From the NCBI GenBank assembly GCA_007644065.1, contig VJWN01000012.1, positions 1,167,758 to 1,231,757 on the forward strand: DNA of 64,000 nt. The letters run 5' to 3'. The stretch is from Margaritispora aquatica (lineage: Eukaryota; Ascomycota; Leotiomycetes; Helotiales; Discinellaceae). Below, piece by piece: positions 10,187 to 22,355 of the stretch. The notes beneath the pieces are model-generated. The model saw only the letters and a program-made list of their open reading frames with translations, was not told the DNA's origin and ran no database searches. Numbering within the stretch: the first letter of the stretch is position 1; the number at the start of each line of letters is the position of its first letter. Position numbers and translations under genes: made by a program.

Positions 10187-12676
10187 GTCAGGACCCAGAA
10201 CGTGTCAACATGGGTAGATCCCAATGTTGGCATTCCATCATTCATCGTTTGTGTCAATTTGATATTGCATTCGACTGTGCATATTGCCCTGCTTTACCTT
10301 TACGAACAATCACGATATTACCGGAGTGCTTAATTCGAAATACAACAATACAACAAAGTTTCCTAGTTCCTTTTTCTTTCTTCTGGGTGGATAGAATCCG
10401 AGCGTGGCTGGATTCGTCGACGGCTGCATAGATATCCTGAATTGTATTCATGGACTTGCTTGGTGGATATGATGAGCTTGGGGTACTCGTTTCTCATTGG
10501 CGCCATAATTTGCAACACATAGTACTGGTTCTGCTTCGTCGAGATTGCAGGCGTGGTATTGGATTGCAAATGGAGCGTTTGTTTGTGATGATAGTAAATT
10601 GCTCAGATACATGACTACAACCAGCCTGGATTGCGAGGTATGAGGGGATGAGGGTTGGGTTTTATATTTTATGGGGAGCTTGTTGCATATGTATGGTGTA
10701 GAAGCGGTTGGTTAGGTTACAATTAGGTAGCTCAGCAATAAATGCAATGAGAGCAATGTAGCAACAGTACCTACTTTATCTGACTTCTGCTCGATTGACT
10801 ATGGTTTACAGTGAGTGAGGTTTGTTTTTTGAAGCTGATCTCGCAACCGAACTGCTCTGAAAGGTCGAATTTGTCATCAGTATCTTCATCATGAGAATGT
10901 ACTTAACTCAGTTGCATGTTTCTGTACTTTGTCATCGTCGATTCATAGCCGGAGAGATATTATGGTTGTTTACACAATTCTTTTCCTTGTGGCTCTTCAT
11001 TGTTCACCTCGCATAATTTGTGCGCCGTGATGTTGCGGGGACTATCCACCGAGAATCTTGGTTGTTCAAACACATTTGATTCATGTAAGATTACTTCCTC
11101 ATAACTCCAAATTCTAATTCTACGAAAAAGCTGTGTTGATCTTGACTTCGGTGGCCTTGAAGCTGTAAGGTGACGTACAGAGCCTATCTTGGAATGTGAC
11201 GAAATCAGGTGGAGTGGAGGTGAGTTGTCAAGTCTTGTCATCACCAAGATTCTTTCTGCTTCTCCTTGTCTTGTCGTTGTGAGAGGGAACTAGGTGATGA
11301 TGTGCGTCTTTGAGGTAGCTCAGCTGAGACCTGGTAACGGGTATTGATTGAGTGCCTTCCAGCTCAGTCTATCGGTGGTGTTTCGGTGGGGGGGTGGGTG
11401 ATAAGGAGAGCCGGAATGAATGCAAGGGGGATACGCACGCAAGAGGGATGAGTCGTCGTTTTCGATTTCTGATACGGAGTTCTCCAAATGACAGGATTTT
11501 CAAGGCAGTGTCGATCCCCAACAACGGTTGTTTTCACTTGTCTGTGATTCGAAATTTGTATGATATTATTGGTTCTACCATGCAACCTCAACTTCCTTCT
11601 ATGTCCTTCTGAGAACACATCTATGGACTAAGAGGGATGTCTCGCTTCTGTATCTACTGATACCAGAATGGAAGGCATAGAAGACAACGTTAATCAAAAC
11701 AAGCTGTATGGTTCCCATATTTTAGCGAGTTTGCTTGGGTCTGTCCTAGATTAACACAATGAATGGGGGAAGATATTGGACATCTTTGCTCTCCATGCTT
11801 TGTGAATTTATGTCTCGTTCACCTTGATTCAGACGCTGAGTCTACATCTCGGGTGTCAACTTTCCTCCGAACGTTTTATTGTATCTTGGATGTTCTCATC
11901 TATAGGTACTAGAACATCCATCAAGGATATCTTCACATTTGGCTTGAAGATGAGTGCTGGTCAATTCAGTTCTCTATTAAATTTCTAGAGCCATATAGGT
12001 GCTGGAGTTGCAAGTTGTAAATAAATAAACATCACTGGATCTTCAGCTGAGAATTGGAAAGATTCAAGTTGAATATTGGCGCCTTGTAGGTCCTATACCT
12101 GAATTCTCTTGGATAGAAGACATTCAAGCCTTGATAGATTATTTACGCCTTAAACGAAATAGTCAGGAAGAATATGCTAATACCTCAGTTGAAGGAAGTA
12201 CAAATCTATATAGTAAAATGATTACATCTATACTGTACAATTCTTCTGACTTGCTTGGTTATACTGAAAGCATACCCGACTGCGATGTCCAATTAGTATG
12301 ATAGCTGATGGCCTAAATAGGCCTAGCCCACATGCTGCTTTGACAACCATAACCAAAAATATTCTCGCTGCTTTTACAACGGAACAACAACATTACATCG
12401 GAATATCTCCGGCCCGTTTATTAGCTAATGGCAGAATCACACAGACACAGCAAGGCTCGACTAACCGAATCTGGCGGATACAGTGGAGACAGTAGCGTCC
12501 TTCGTTAGCGTCTCTCAGCCTCGAGTCTGCATCAATTACTGACTTCTGCAGAACCAAGACCACTACCACCCACGCCGTCACCAAAAACTGAACGCAGACG
12601 CGACAAGATTCGAAAGAAGACCGGATTGAAAACCTCATCTTCTAGCAGTCAAAAAATTCCATCGCAGGCCACCAAC
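10187..12676. other. intergenic region, no supported gene
   Basis: It holds the 3' flank of the Gln-rich gene and the upstream region of the coiled-coil gene. Small ORFs of 65-95 codons lack family motifs. One ATG-less frame at 12029-12301 stays open for 90 codons and abuts a 65-codon ORF at 12298-12495; I could not connect either to a gene. A C/T-rich leader-like stretch lies just before 12677. Confidence 0.6.
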
Positions 12677-13584
12677 ATGAACTTTCAGAACTATGCCGAT
12701 CAACCTTCCGGCGGTGTTGGTTCAAACCCCAGACAAGCTCCTCCCTCGCCATCCCAAGGTGCCCCTCACGCCAATGGCATGAATGGTGGTATGGTCGGTG
12801 GTATGGTTGGTTATCCTACTCCCGCTGGTCATCAATCCGATCTCAATTACTTGATGAGCATGGTGGAGAATCTGTCGGAGATCTTGAACCACAATCAACG
12901 TATTACCAATGGCGTTGTCGAGAAGATGGGCAGAGTCCGTGAGAAGGCCAAGGGTTTGGACCTGAGCAATGACGATCTCCTCCAACTTGCAGCTGTCGAG
13001 CTCAATGGTGAGAAATTTCCCTCTTAATTGCAGATCGTAAGTGCTAATACAATATAGAGGGCTCTCGCAACCTCGAGCGCGAGAACACCGAGCTACGTGC
13101 CGCCCTGGACAAAGCCGAGTATGACAAGAAGGAGAATTTTAAGTTGGCTTGCCACGGCGCCAACATTCTCGCAGATATCACCGAGAAAATGCATGCTTTC
13201 AAGGAGCAACACGAGAGGGACACCCTCGCCTGGCACAGAAACTACCGTAACCAATTGGCTGAGGAGCGGGAGGAGAACTTGCGTCTGCGGAATGAGATCA
13301 ACGACAAGATCGCAGCTGCTGGACGTGCCAACGAGCATCTCCGCCAGATGCGCCGCTATCTCACCGACCATGACGAGCTTCATGAACTGCGAGTCCAGAA
13401 CGCCTTCTACCGCCAATCTTGCCGTTTCTGGAAGAGAAAGGCCTTGCCATTGATCCCGGACGATGACTCGGAGTGGTCGGATGACGATGATCTGATTGAC
13501 CCCGAAGTCAAGAAGGCTGACGAGGCGGCTGCTAAGGAGAAGAAGGCCTTGGAGGGTGCTGATGGTGGTGAGGCTCCAGCTTGA
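12677..13584 (+). CDS. coiled-coil protein of unknown function, 285 aa
   Basis: Two exons, 12677..13007 and 13058..13584, with a 50 bp intron (donor GTGAGA, acceptor AATATAG). Splicing joins ...AAVELN to EGSRNLEREN and gives 285 residues. I chose the ATG at 12677 (MNFQNYADQP) because the ORF upstream of it reads as leader. Residues 1-48 are a Gly/Pro/Asn-rich disordered head. Residues about 50-105 (YLMSMVENLSEIL, VVEKMGRVREKAKGLD) and 115-235 are heptad-like and rich in Glu/Arg/Leu, so a long coiled coil is expected. Near residues 245-262 there is an acidic patch (DDDSEWSDDDD), then a Lys/Glu/Ala-rich tail. I do not recognise a named family; a structural or scaffold role is inference from the coiled coil only. 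Confidence 0.8.
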
Positions 13585-16500
13585 GTTCTCTTCGTGGTTC
13601 TGCATTTTTGCGTTACTGCATTGGTTGGCGTCGGTTAGGGAAGATACCCGGATGGTTTGGCGTTAAAGTTGCATTTCAATTGCATCAAGGCGAGTTTTTA
13701 TGGAGCGGCATTGCATGGATGTATGATACGATAGATGATATTGGATTGGCAAGTCACATAGTAGCTGACTGGTCTTAAGTGATTGCGAAGCTAGAGGAGT
13801 CAATACCAAAGATGAATGAACACAAAAATTCACAAGCATATCTTGCATGAGCAATTGATCTTCATTGTGTGGTAAAATTCGCAAACGTCTGTGTTTTGTG
13901 CTAATTCATATATTGGCTGAAATGAATACTGCGACCATATTATTCCTAGGTGTAGCAGAAAACCAATAAGGTAGTTGGATTCGGAGCCGTGTGCTTTATA
14001 TAGAGTAGCCAAGAGCTGCGTCCCCATATCGACTTTGATGGCGAGTTTACATGAGAAGGGGTTAAATATCACGAAACATCCACAGATTTTGTGCCTAGCT
14101 AGGCCTGGATTTTACCTACAAGAACAAGGCAATGGTCGCTCGAGATATAAGCAAGTTGTGAACCGATCAACTGAAATATACTTCCACGTAACCCATAACC
14201 AAGATCATGGGACAAGGCTAAGACGTACTTGTGTCTTGAAAGCAGGGCACTATCACATTAAAATCGGAAAGCTCTTCAAGGAAGGAAGCTACCGGTAAAA
14301 GAGAACATCGAGATGCGAAATTAGGGGTGGTGGAAGTGAGAAGACTTGGTGTTGTTAGGGCGTAATTCGATGTTAAATGTAGACTCGAAAGACTTATCCT
14401 TCAGAGGGAAAGAGGAACTGCGACGTGTATCTTGAGTGTACTCCATCAGTTGAAGCTTCGTGCTAGATTCATGGACATCTACGGACGTGGAAGCAAGTTG
14501 CTAGGACTTGTTATGCTACTTTTGGCACCTGGAGGTGTCTGCCAATGACTGGGCGATGCTCGCTGATCCTGAATCGATAAACTTGCACGGGACAGATCAG
14601 AGTGCCCTGGCACTGACTGATCTGCCTTGGGTTAAAAATTGCAGCTGTGGAAATTACAGTTTGCAGGTACTTGCATCGAAGCTGCCAAACAGGAAGCGAA
14701 ATCTGCACTTGCTCTTTCCTCAACCCAAACCGAATACTGCCACCTAAGAGAGGCAGAGAAGAGAAGATATTCTCACTACCATCACCTTGATAAGGGAACG
14801 GACTAGTAGACATAAAAGCACTTCCACGATTAGGCTGTCCGATCTGTATTCTATTTGCACCCCCTCGATTTCACAGCTTCGTGACGACCAACTTCCTCGC
14901 CTTGCTGCGGATCAATCAAGTTTCATTCTCTTCACGAAACGAAACGAAGCCTGTGGAAGCCCCTGTGAGTTCAGAGGCAGGACAATCATGGGGGATCCCG
15001 ATTAGCATGAAAACGTCAAAATACACTTCGTCATCCACTGAATACACGTCTTTGATAACTTCCCATCCTTGCCAGCACCTTCTTCACCACTGGTGTAATT
15101 TTCCTCAGTTGTTTCGTAGTTATCTTCCCTCTTCCCAGTTCATCGCTCAAACGTCTATATCAGTCCTTCCACCGAACAGTCTGCTTGCTTGACGACAGAT
15201 TTCAAGTCTGTCGGCATATATGCTTACAACTGCTTATATTAGACTTCGGTTTAGCCCCCCCACCCCCCAAAAAACACCGAGCAGCTTATTTCCAGTCGGA
15301 TATCTTGTAGCAGTTCACTCAAAACAACATAGTGGTTGCTGCGTTTCTCAGTTCCAGTCTGTGATTAATCTGCTACTATCGCCTTGACTCAAAATCATCT
15401 AAGTCACCTAGTCCTAGTATCTTAGTTATTTCCAGGGCCAAAGAGATAATGCCAATTTTTCACTAGATATCATTGAACGGAAAACCTATTAGTGTTTTGG
15501 TCACGAATTTGCAAACAATTCGTATTTGCTTAAAAGCTGTAATACTAGCATTAGAAAAATCTCGTGGAAGAAGGCTTTAGTAAGTCCCTAGGAAATCCCC
15601 TAGAGTCATCCTCTAGTTATACAAATGAACACAATGTAAGAATTTATGACTACAACCCCGCCTCCTTTATAAGCGAGATACGAGAAATAATACACCATCT
15701 CAGCTATCCAACATTGTTAAATCTGGTGGCGACGATGTTGCATTAGCATGATGACAAATCTGAAGTATATTGAGAATCATTATAACATGTCGTCGTTGTG
15801 GTTGTTGTATCATTCCAAGTGAAGGTGTGCTTCTAATCTATCACCACAAGAAAATAACAAGTTCATATGTACACTCTTCCTGTGATTACACCACTATGAC
15901 TTCGAATAAACGAAATTCATAGCTGAAATACCGTACGTGCCATATGACTAGGGAAGAAGTCGGAGCCAACCTTTATGTAATGAATTAGCTGCGGACTTTG
16001 GGAATACAGAACTGAATGGCCCCATACTTGTCACGAACATAGGCGCATCTTCATTTATTCCGAAACTGACATTTGAGTCAACCTGCCCATATAACTCAAT
16101 CTCAGAGATGCCAAAAGTCATTCATTCACTTCTAAATTATCAATCACATATCTCTAGTAACTTTGGAACGCACCGACATCATAATGATACCATGCAAACA
16201 AGCACTTCGACCATGCCTGATCTTCATCTCATCTAGAAAGCAAAGAATATACGTGCAGGGGGACTATCAAGTTACAGCCTCCACACTACTAGATACATTA
16301 ACATATGCCATGGCTTACCACGACATCCAAAACCTCTTATCATCCCCACACTCTCTGCACCTCCAATTCGAAGCAGACATGAAAGCGCGTGCCATTCACA
16401 ATCACCTTGACCATTTTTATTAATGCTCCAACTCCTCTTCCGTCCCCTCTCCGGCGATGACCTCACCAGCACAGATATTAGTCCCCCCAGCGTCATGGGA

Positions 16501-16838
16501 AGACACGCTTCAGAGAACACGAACAATAGAGAGGTAAATACCACATAATTGTACAACCCACCCACCCAAACTAACCAAGTCCTTGAAGCGCCGGACCCCA
16601 CGCTCTTCTCCGTTATCCCCTTTTATTTTAAAGCAGCGTCTTCTTGATTTTGATGCGTTAATTCCGACCCACCAGTCTCCCCTATCTCTTTCGCCTGAGA
16701 ATGAATGAATGTAGGTATTGCACATAATAAACACAGAATCCGCCCATACTTGCGGACTCAAAGAATGGAAAAGGGCCAGGTAACAATTTTACGAAAAGGT
16801 GAGAATAGAAGGGTATTGTTGATCACTTCGGGTCAGGT
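13585..16838. other. AT-rich intergenic region, no supported gene
   Basis: About 3.3 kb between two genes that converge on it. ORFs are short (60-109 codons), mutually overlapping and without recognisable motifs. The stretch 15.2-16.2 kb is noticeably AT-rich. I see no repeat structure that would identify a transposon remnant. Confidence 0.6.
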
Positions 16839-18376
16839 TCAGTTATCAACTTGAACAGAAGACTGATGCGCCACCTGGTAACTCGAAATGTTGCTGATGA
16901 GAGAGGGGATTGGGTAATTTGGGCTATGATACGGGACGTATCTTTGTCCGTTTGCTAATGTATCTGTTGCAATGGATGGGAGCGGTGAAGTGTCTGCTTG
17001 GGAAGTCTGACTGCTGTGAGACCCTCTCTTCGAACCGTTGCTGCTATGTCCGTATGATGAGTCCGAAGACTCGGTTGCGTACAAACTGTCGCTTCCAGGC
17101 GGCGTATATATTTCGCTCTGTTGTTGCTGTTGCTGACTCATAGACATCTGCTGTGATCCGTAAGCCAATTGAGACGACGTAATGGATTCTGGACTGCTGC
17201 TTGAAATTGGCAGATAGGACGATGCAATTGATCCATTTTCCGAAACAGCGAGCATATTTTGCGACTTCATGTTGCTTCGAAGGTAATCTCCCTGGTAAGT
17301 TTGGTAGGTAAGCTGATTTACCGGCAAGACATTGTCTGGAGAGCGATGAAATGGTGGTGCAACAGGAATCGGTCGGTGAGCCGCAGGAACAGGGAGCATG
17401 CGATCAGCAGTCAAAGGTGCCGGTAGTGAAGGAGTGACAGAATTTAGAGATAAGCTTCTGGCCTCTGGATTCATTGATGTGCGAATAGGAAAGTTGGTTC
17501 CTTGGTACCCAATCTGACTTTGGCTGTAAGGCGTGTCAGATTGGTCAATGAACAATGAGTTTCGCGCAAGATGCGATGTTGTATTCCATCCTTGAGGAGC
17601 TCTAGAAGACGCATATTGCGAGCTCATGTTCAGATGATCGGCTCCGAAGACCTGGTAGGTAGTGCCATGAATGTCGTATTCTAAGCCTCCTTCACTAAAC
17701 TCGCTAAAAGGAGGGACACTCTGAACCGAGTAATAGCTCTTGGGTGGGAATTGATAAGACGATAGTGAGTTATTGCGATATTGATAGGACGATTCCAACG
17801 GCAAGGGGGAGTTTTGGACATAGGATTGCTGTCCGTAGACAGGCACCCGACAGCCCATCCGGGTGCCCGCACCAATCGAGGAGTCAAAATCGTAAGTGGG
17901 TAGCTCTGCTTTCATTTGTGTTTGATGTGATGAGACCTACATCAAATGATAAGCAGATCGTACAGAACATGAATTGGAGACTTATTACCCTTAAGAACTC
18001 GCATTGTTCATGCTGAGCCTGCTTGCAATTGGTGCATCGACCTCCATTGTCACCACTACATTTGATCTTCCGCTTCCGACATCGACCACACTGGATGTGG
18101 AAGTTAATATTGAGTCTTTCTTATCCAAAGAATGTAGCTTACTGCAACAGGAATTCTGCTCCTTGGACGAGATGTCGAGTCGTTCTCGGGCGACCGACGA
18201 TCAGAGTTTCTATCATGTGAGGGTATATGCTGGGCTCGAGAGGTCGGATACATTTCATGGCTTAAAGAATATCCGGGACCTTTGGAGCTGTAGCGTCGAA
18301 GTGCTGACATCTCTTCCTCGACTGGGAGGAATGACCTGCCAACCATCTGCTTGGAAATCTCGTTAGGAGTGTACAT
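16839..18376 (-). CDS. Zn2Cys6 (zinc binuclear cluster) transcription factor, 477 aa
   Basis: Three exons on the minus strand: 18376..18143, 18090..17989 and 17936..16839, separated by two 52 bp introns. The spliced protein has a 78-residue head. It is followed by the cluster CGRCRKRKIKC...CTNC...C with cysteines at about residues 79, 82, 89, 97, 100 and 108. The spacing C-x2-C-x6-C-x7-C-x2-C-x7-C is the fungal GAL4-type pattern, with the basic RKRKIK run expected between Cys 2 and Cys 3. The remaining 370 residues are Ser/Tyr/Gln/Pro-rich with a poly-Gln run (MSMSQQQQQQ) and no visible fungal_trans middle-homology domain. It should act in the nucleus as a DNA-binding regulator; its target pathway is not evident. 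The middle exon (102 bp) encodes the zinc cluster almost exactly. Confidence 0.9.
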
Positions 18377-20957
18377 CGAAGTTCGGACGAGCTATTCAGT
18401 TCTAAAACTGACAAGAACTTTGGAGAGTTGAGTGGTTTGAAGAAGGGTAATTGTTGTGATGAATGAAGTCTGATGTGGGAAATGAGCTTTGCTGGTAAAC
18501 GAGTGGCAGCAACTTGTGAAAGGACCTAGTCTCACAAAGTCAAACTGGGGAAGGACTTTAGGAACGAGGCAACCCAGAAGTTATGTGTTACTTGTGATCT
18601 TGCCGGAGTGTTTGCCCATGCTAACTTGCTGTGAGCATACTATGCAGCACCTACTGTGGCGCCAATTGAAATATGATAGAGTGATAAGCTCTCAAGATTT
18701 AGATACCAGCTCCTAGCTGCTGGCAGTAATTGCAGGGCTCTTTACGATGGGCCTTCGTGCGATGAGTCGGAACGCTGCATGAGAGTACAATCAAAACTAA
18801 GCAATACCGGTCAGACCACTGAATTTGGCCAGTTCTCGGCAGATCTGGACAAACAGAACCAGGGCTTGTGGGTTAATCAGTCTCGAAATGGTAGCAAGTA
18901 CTGAATTTGAAGAACCAAATTGGAGACTGACTTAGAATATACCTTGCCGAGTGGACTCTAAACATTGAATGTATAGGATATGTCTTAGGTGTTGAAACGT
19001 CGTAGTGAACAAAGACGATGGAGGTTGGCAGGCATCTCGTCCAGATTGAGACTACGTCCAAGTCAAGTGACCATGGGGGCTGAAAGATGACACTTTAGGA
19101 AATAGAGCCTGCCATATGCCGCTGCTCAGGATCTTCTTCTGTAGAGTTGACAGCTTTTGCCCCCACTCACGGAGAATTGGCCCGAAGAGCTTTGCTCCTT
19201 TCAGTGGAGAGTACATCTCAGTATCATATGACAGAAGATAACAAGGCAAAATTTGCCATCAGACAGGAAGCAAACAGCGTAAAGCCCAAGATTGCTTGCT
19301 AACGGTCATCGTGCAACAAGAGTGACAAACGTCGGTCTGTAAGATTTTCAAAAAAAAAAGTACAAGGAGCACACAATCAACCACAACAGAATATCAGATC
19401 CCCTCGACCATCGCCCGAATAGATGCATGCAAGTACAACACATCCGATGCAGAGCCAACAGAACAACCGGGGCTTGAATCTTTTCATCGGTATTTAAGCT
19501 AAACGATCACTGCACATGAGAGCGTGAAAACCGTGCTTCATTCCTGACCGCTACAAAGCACAGGCTGGAAGCTACAGGACTGCAGAATCACCAGAGTACC
19601 TCAATCAAAATCTTCTGGCCATGGCATGCAATCAGAGCTGGGCAAACCCGCCATGTTGTTTTTTCAAACTTAATCACCCAATCAAACTGTACTGATATGT
19701 TTGCTTAAAGAGTTGCAAGGATAGCTCAGCCACATTGCATCACAGTTCAAGGAGAAATCAACTTCGAACATGAAGATAATGCTGTAGAACATGTTGGTAT
19801 GTATCATGGCTTGATCATTTGGATTAAAAAAGAAGAAGAAGATTGCTTGGAGAGTATTATATGTTCCCGACGAGAATTGTAGCCAATGAGAGGCAATTCC
19901 CATGCAAGTCCTAAGCGAAGACGTTGATGGCTTCAAAATGTGAGAGATTGCAGGTACACCGCATGGTCTGGACAAAGTCGAGTACTCCTGTGTTTGTCAC
20001 TAGCCAAGCATCGAGGAGAATGATTGGTAGCATCACAGACCTCTGCAGTGTATAGAACACGCAAGTCTCAAGGGCGCCGAAAATGCGACAGATTTGCCAT
20101 TCGCTAGCTATAGATTTTGATGAAATGAAAAAAAGGCCATTTTCTCATTCCGTCTCATAATGAGCTAGATTCTGGCTTGTACCAATGTGAAAGGATGGTC
20201 GAGATACGAAGATTGAAGGTAGAATGTCTTGCAAGTGCCTGAGTGAAACAGGTCATCTCCTTGTGCAGAGTTCGAGAAGAGTTCCTTGGTACAACAGCAG
20301 GATGAAGGAGATCATCCCTTAAGCAACGGTATCGGTGGCACTACTAATATTTGATGTTACACTGCAGCTTTTGAGTATTCTCGACGAGGTCACCTCGAAA
20401 GACGATAGGATAAACTCGGCATACTGGAACAGGTCGAGAAATACGAGGCCGATTTGGAGTTACGAGCTGTAGCAGAGGATATTTGCTGGCTGATCCAGGC
20501 GCAAATATACATCTTCGTTGCCAACCTCGACAAGTGATGGACCATATAGGTTAATTTCCTGATATCAAGATTTTTTCTTTCTCGAAAATCTAAACAGCCA
20601 GGCAAGCCGTTTTCTCTTTTCATGAGATTCTGAAAACCAACGTGCGAAAGAGTGTCATGGTGTGCTTGCGGCCCATTTTCGGTCAAATCTGTTCGATAAA
20701 TCATTTTGTACCCCGAAGTGCCGAACAGAGTAGCACAAGATCACGTAGAAAGGATATCCTCCAAGATTCAGGGTAACCACACGATATGGCATGCCGGGAC
20801 GGTTCTCCCCGTCTCCTAAAGCTTTAACTTTACCACCGATCCTCGAATCTTCCTATTGCATTGAGAAGCCACTGTGACGCACACGTGGGAACGAAATGCG
20901 GATAATTCTTGCATTCTCCTCGACGCTTAGCCGCATCCTTGACAAAGGAGACATTCG
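18377..20957. other. intergenic region, no supported gene
   Basis: Upstream flank of the Zn2Cys6 gene plus about 2 kb without a convincing coding region. ORFs of 60-104 codons on both strands lack motifs and exon structure. An A-run of about 10 lies near 19350. Confidence 0.55.
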
Positions 20958-21720
20958 TTAACACAGTATGCAGGCGTCCGGCTGGCGTAATCTCAGAATC
21001 CAATCATCATATTTGAACTTCCAACGACCGGGTAACTGTTCCAGTCTAAGACAGAGAGTGTGAGAGAGAGTGTGTGTGTGCGCCACCTGTTAAAAGAATA
21101 GGTAGCGTATTGAGGAGTAGCAATGCCCTTCGCTTCAGACGCAAGCAAGATGATGCAGTTGTCTTGCATAAAGCGTTCAACATGTTCTCGATCGACACTC
21201 CCGGTACTAATCACGAGCTCGATCCCAAGTACTGATCGAGCTGAAGAAGAGCGGTGTGACCAGGAATTCCCATCCAAATTTTATCTACTAACCATATGTG
21301 AAGCACCGCGAGATCCTAAGGAAGGAGTCGAGGTTGGTGCCATTGTTGGCCTAAAGCAGCTGCCACTAGGGTTGTGCAAGAATATATTTGGGCGTTCGTA
21401 TTCAGGATAGACAGTAGAGCTACTGCTGGTGTTAGTCAAGCTCTCTTCGTATTTACAGTATTGAAACTCACCACATATACTAGCAGGACTGCGACTGCTA
21501 GGAAAAGATTAGGTACTCTGCTCACAGAGTATTCATTCGGGAGGAGGATTTCATGCTCAACGCCTGGGAATGCAAAGAGGAAAGGCGTTATAGTAAGCTG
21601 ATTGATGATAAAATTATCGTCCCATACGTTTTGTCGTATGTGTTGTAGTAAGGCTATATGCATACAGCTACCTTGATACCGCCTCGGTAGGAGCTGAGAT
21701 TCGTTCTAAATTATTCTTTG
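20958..21720 (-). other. possible multi-exon gene or gene remnant, structure unresolved
   Basis: Several short minus-strand open segments look coding and are flanked by good splice signals. One reads LGIELVISTGSVDREHVERF and on to ATYSFN. After a possible 39-nt intron it continues as RLEQLPGRWKFKYDDWILRL to a stop at 20958. Further upstream is YPEYERPNIFLHNPSGSCF, and beyond that an intron-like segment with GTATGG donor and CTTACTATAAC...CCCAG acceptor near 21548-21611. I could not find one set of joins with a clear start codon that keeps everything in frame, and I do not recognise the product. It may be a real lineage-specific gene, an alternatively spliced one, or a decayed copy. Confidence 0.3.
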
Positions 21721-22355
21721 AAGTTGATCGAGAACATCTCATTCTTTACACTTAGCCCGAGTTTCATTATTTTTAGCGATGATTTTTGAAAATATATGAG
21801 CATAGCAAAAAACCAGGAGATATGACAAACCAGCATGACGTATAAATCTGTTTATTATCCATTCGCAATCCATTCGATACTAAAATCTATTTCAGGTGGC
21901 GTAGCAGTAGCAGTTGATAATCGTCTTGTGCTTGTTATGGTGTATATTGGTTGGGAACGATGTGAAGTCTCATAGATAAATAATATTTCAATGAATCCTG
22001 CACTTGCTAATACTTGAAACCTGATTTCGATATATCTCCGCTCTCGACAGCACAGGTATAGTGGGGCCGAAGATCTGTACAGTCATTGGAAGTAATAGAA
22101 ACCTACCTACTGAACTCGTGGATGAAGCGCGTGTGAGCGCGTCGCGAAAGATCGTCGATTTTCGAGAAGCCGAAGAACTTCCGTCATACACCTTACTAGG
22201 TGGGTGGTTATTGTTATTGGGCGTCTTGACCAGCGACCAGACTCAAAATCAAATCCACCACCAGTCTAATAGCTGAGAAGCAAAAGGAATTGAACTAACT
22301 TGTTAACAATCTCCATTCTTTCTGAGATTCGTCTTAACAGCTTTCCCTCGCAACT
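21721..22355. other. upstream region of the cyclophilin-RRM gene
   Basis: No ORF with support. It must contain the promoter and leader of the gene starting at 22356; no specific element is identifiable. Confidence 0.5.
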
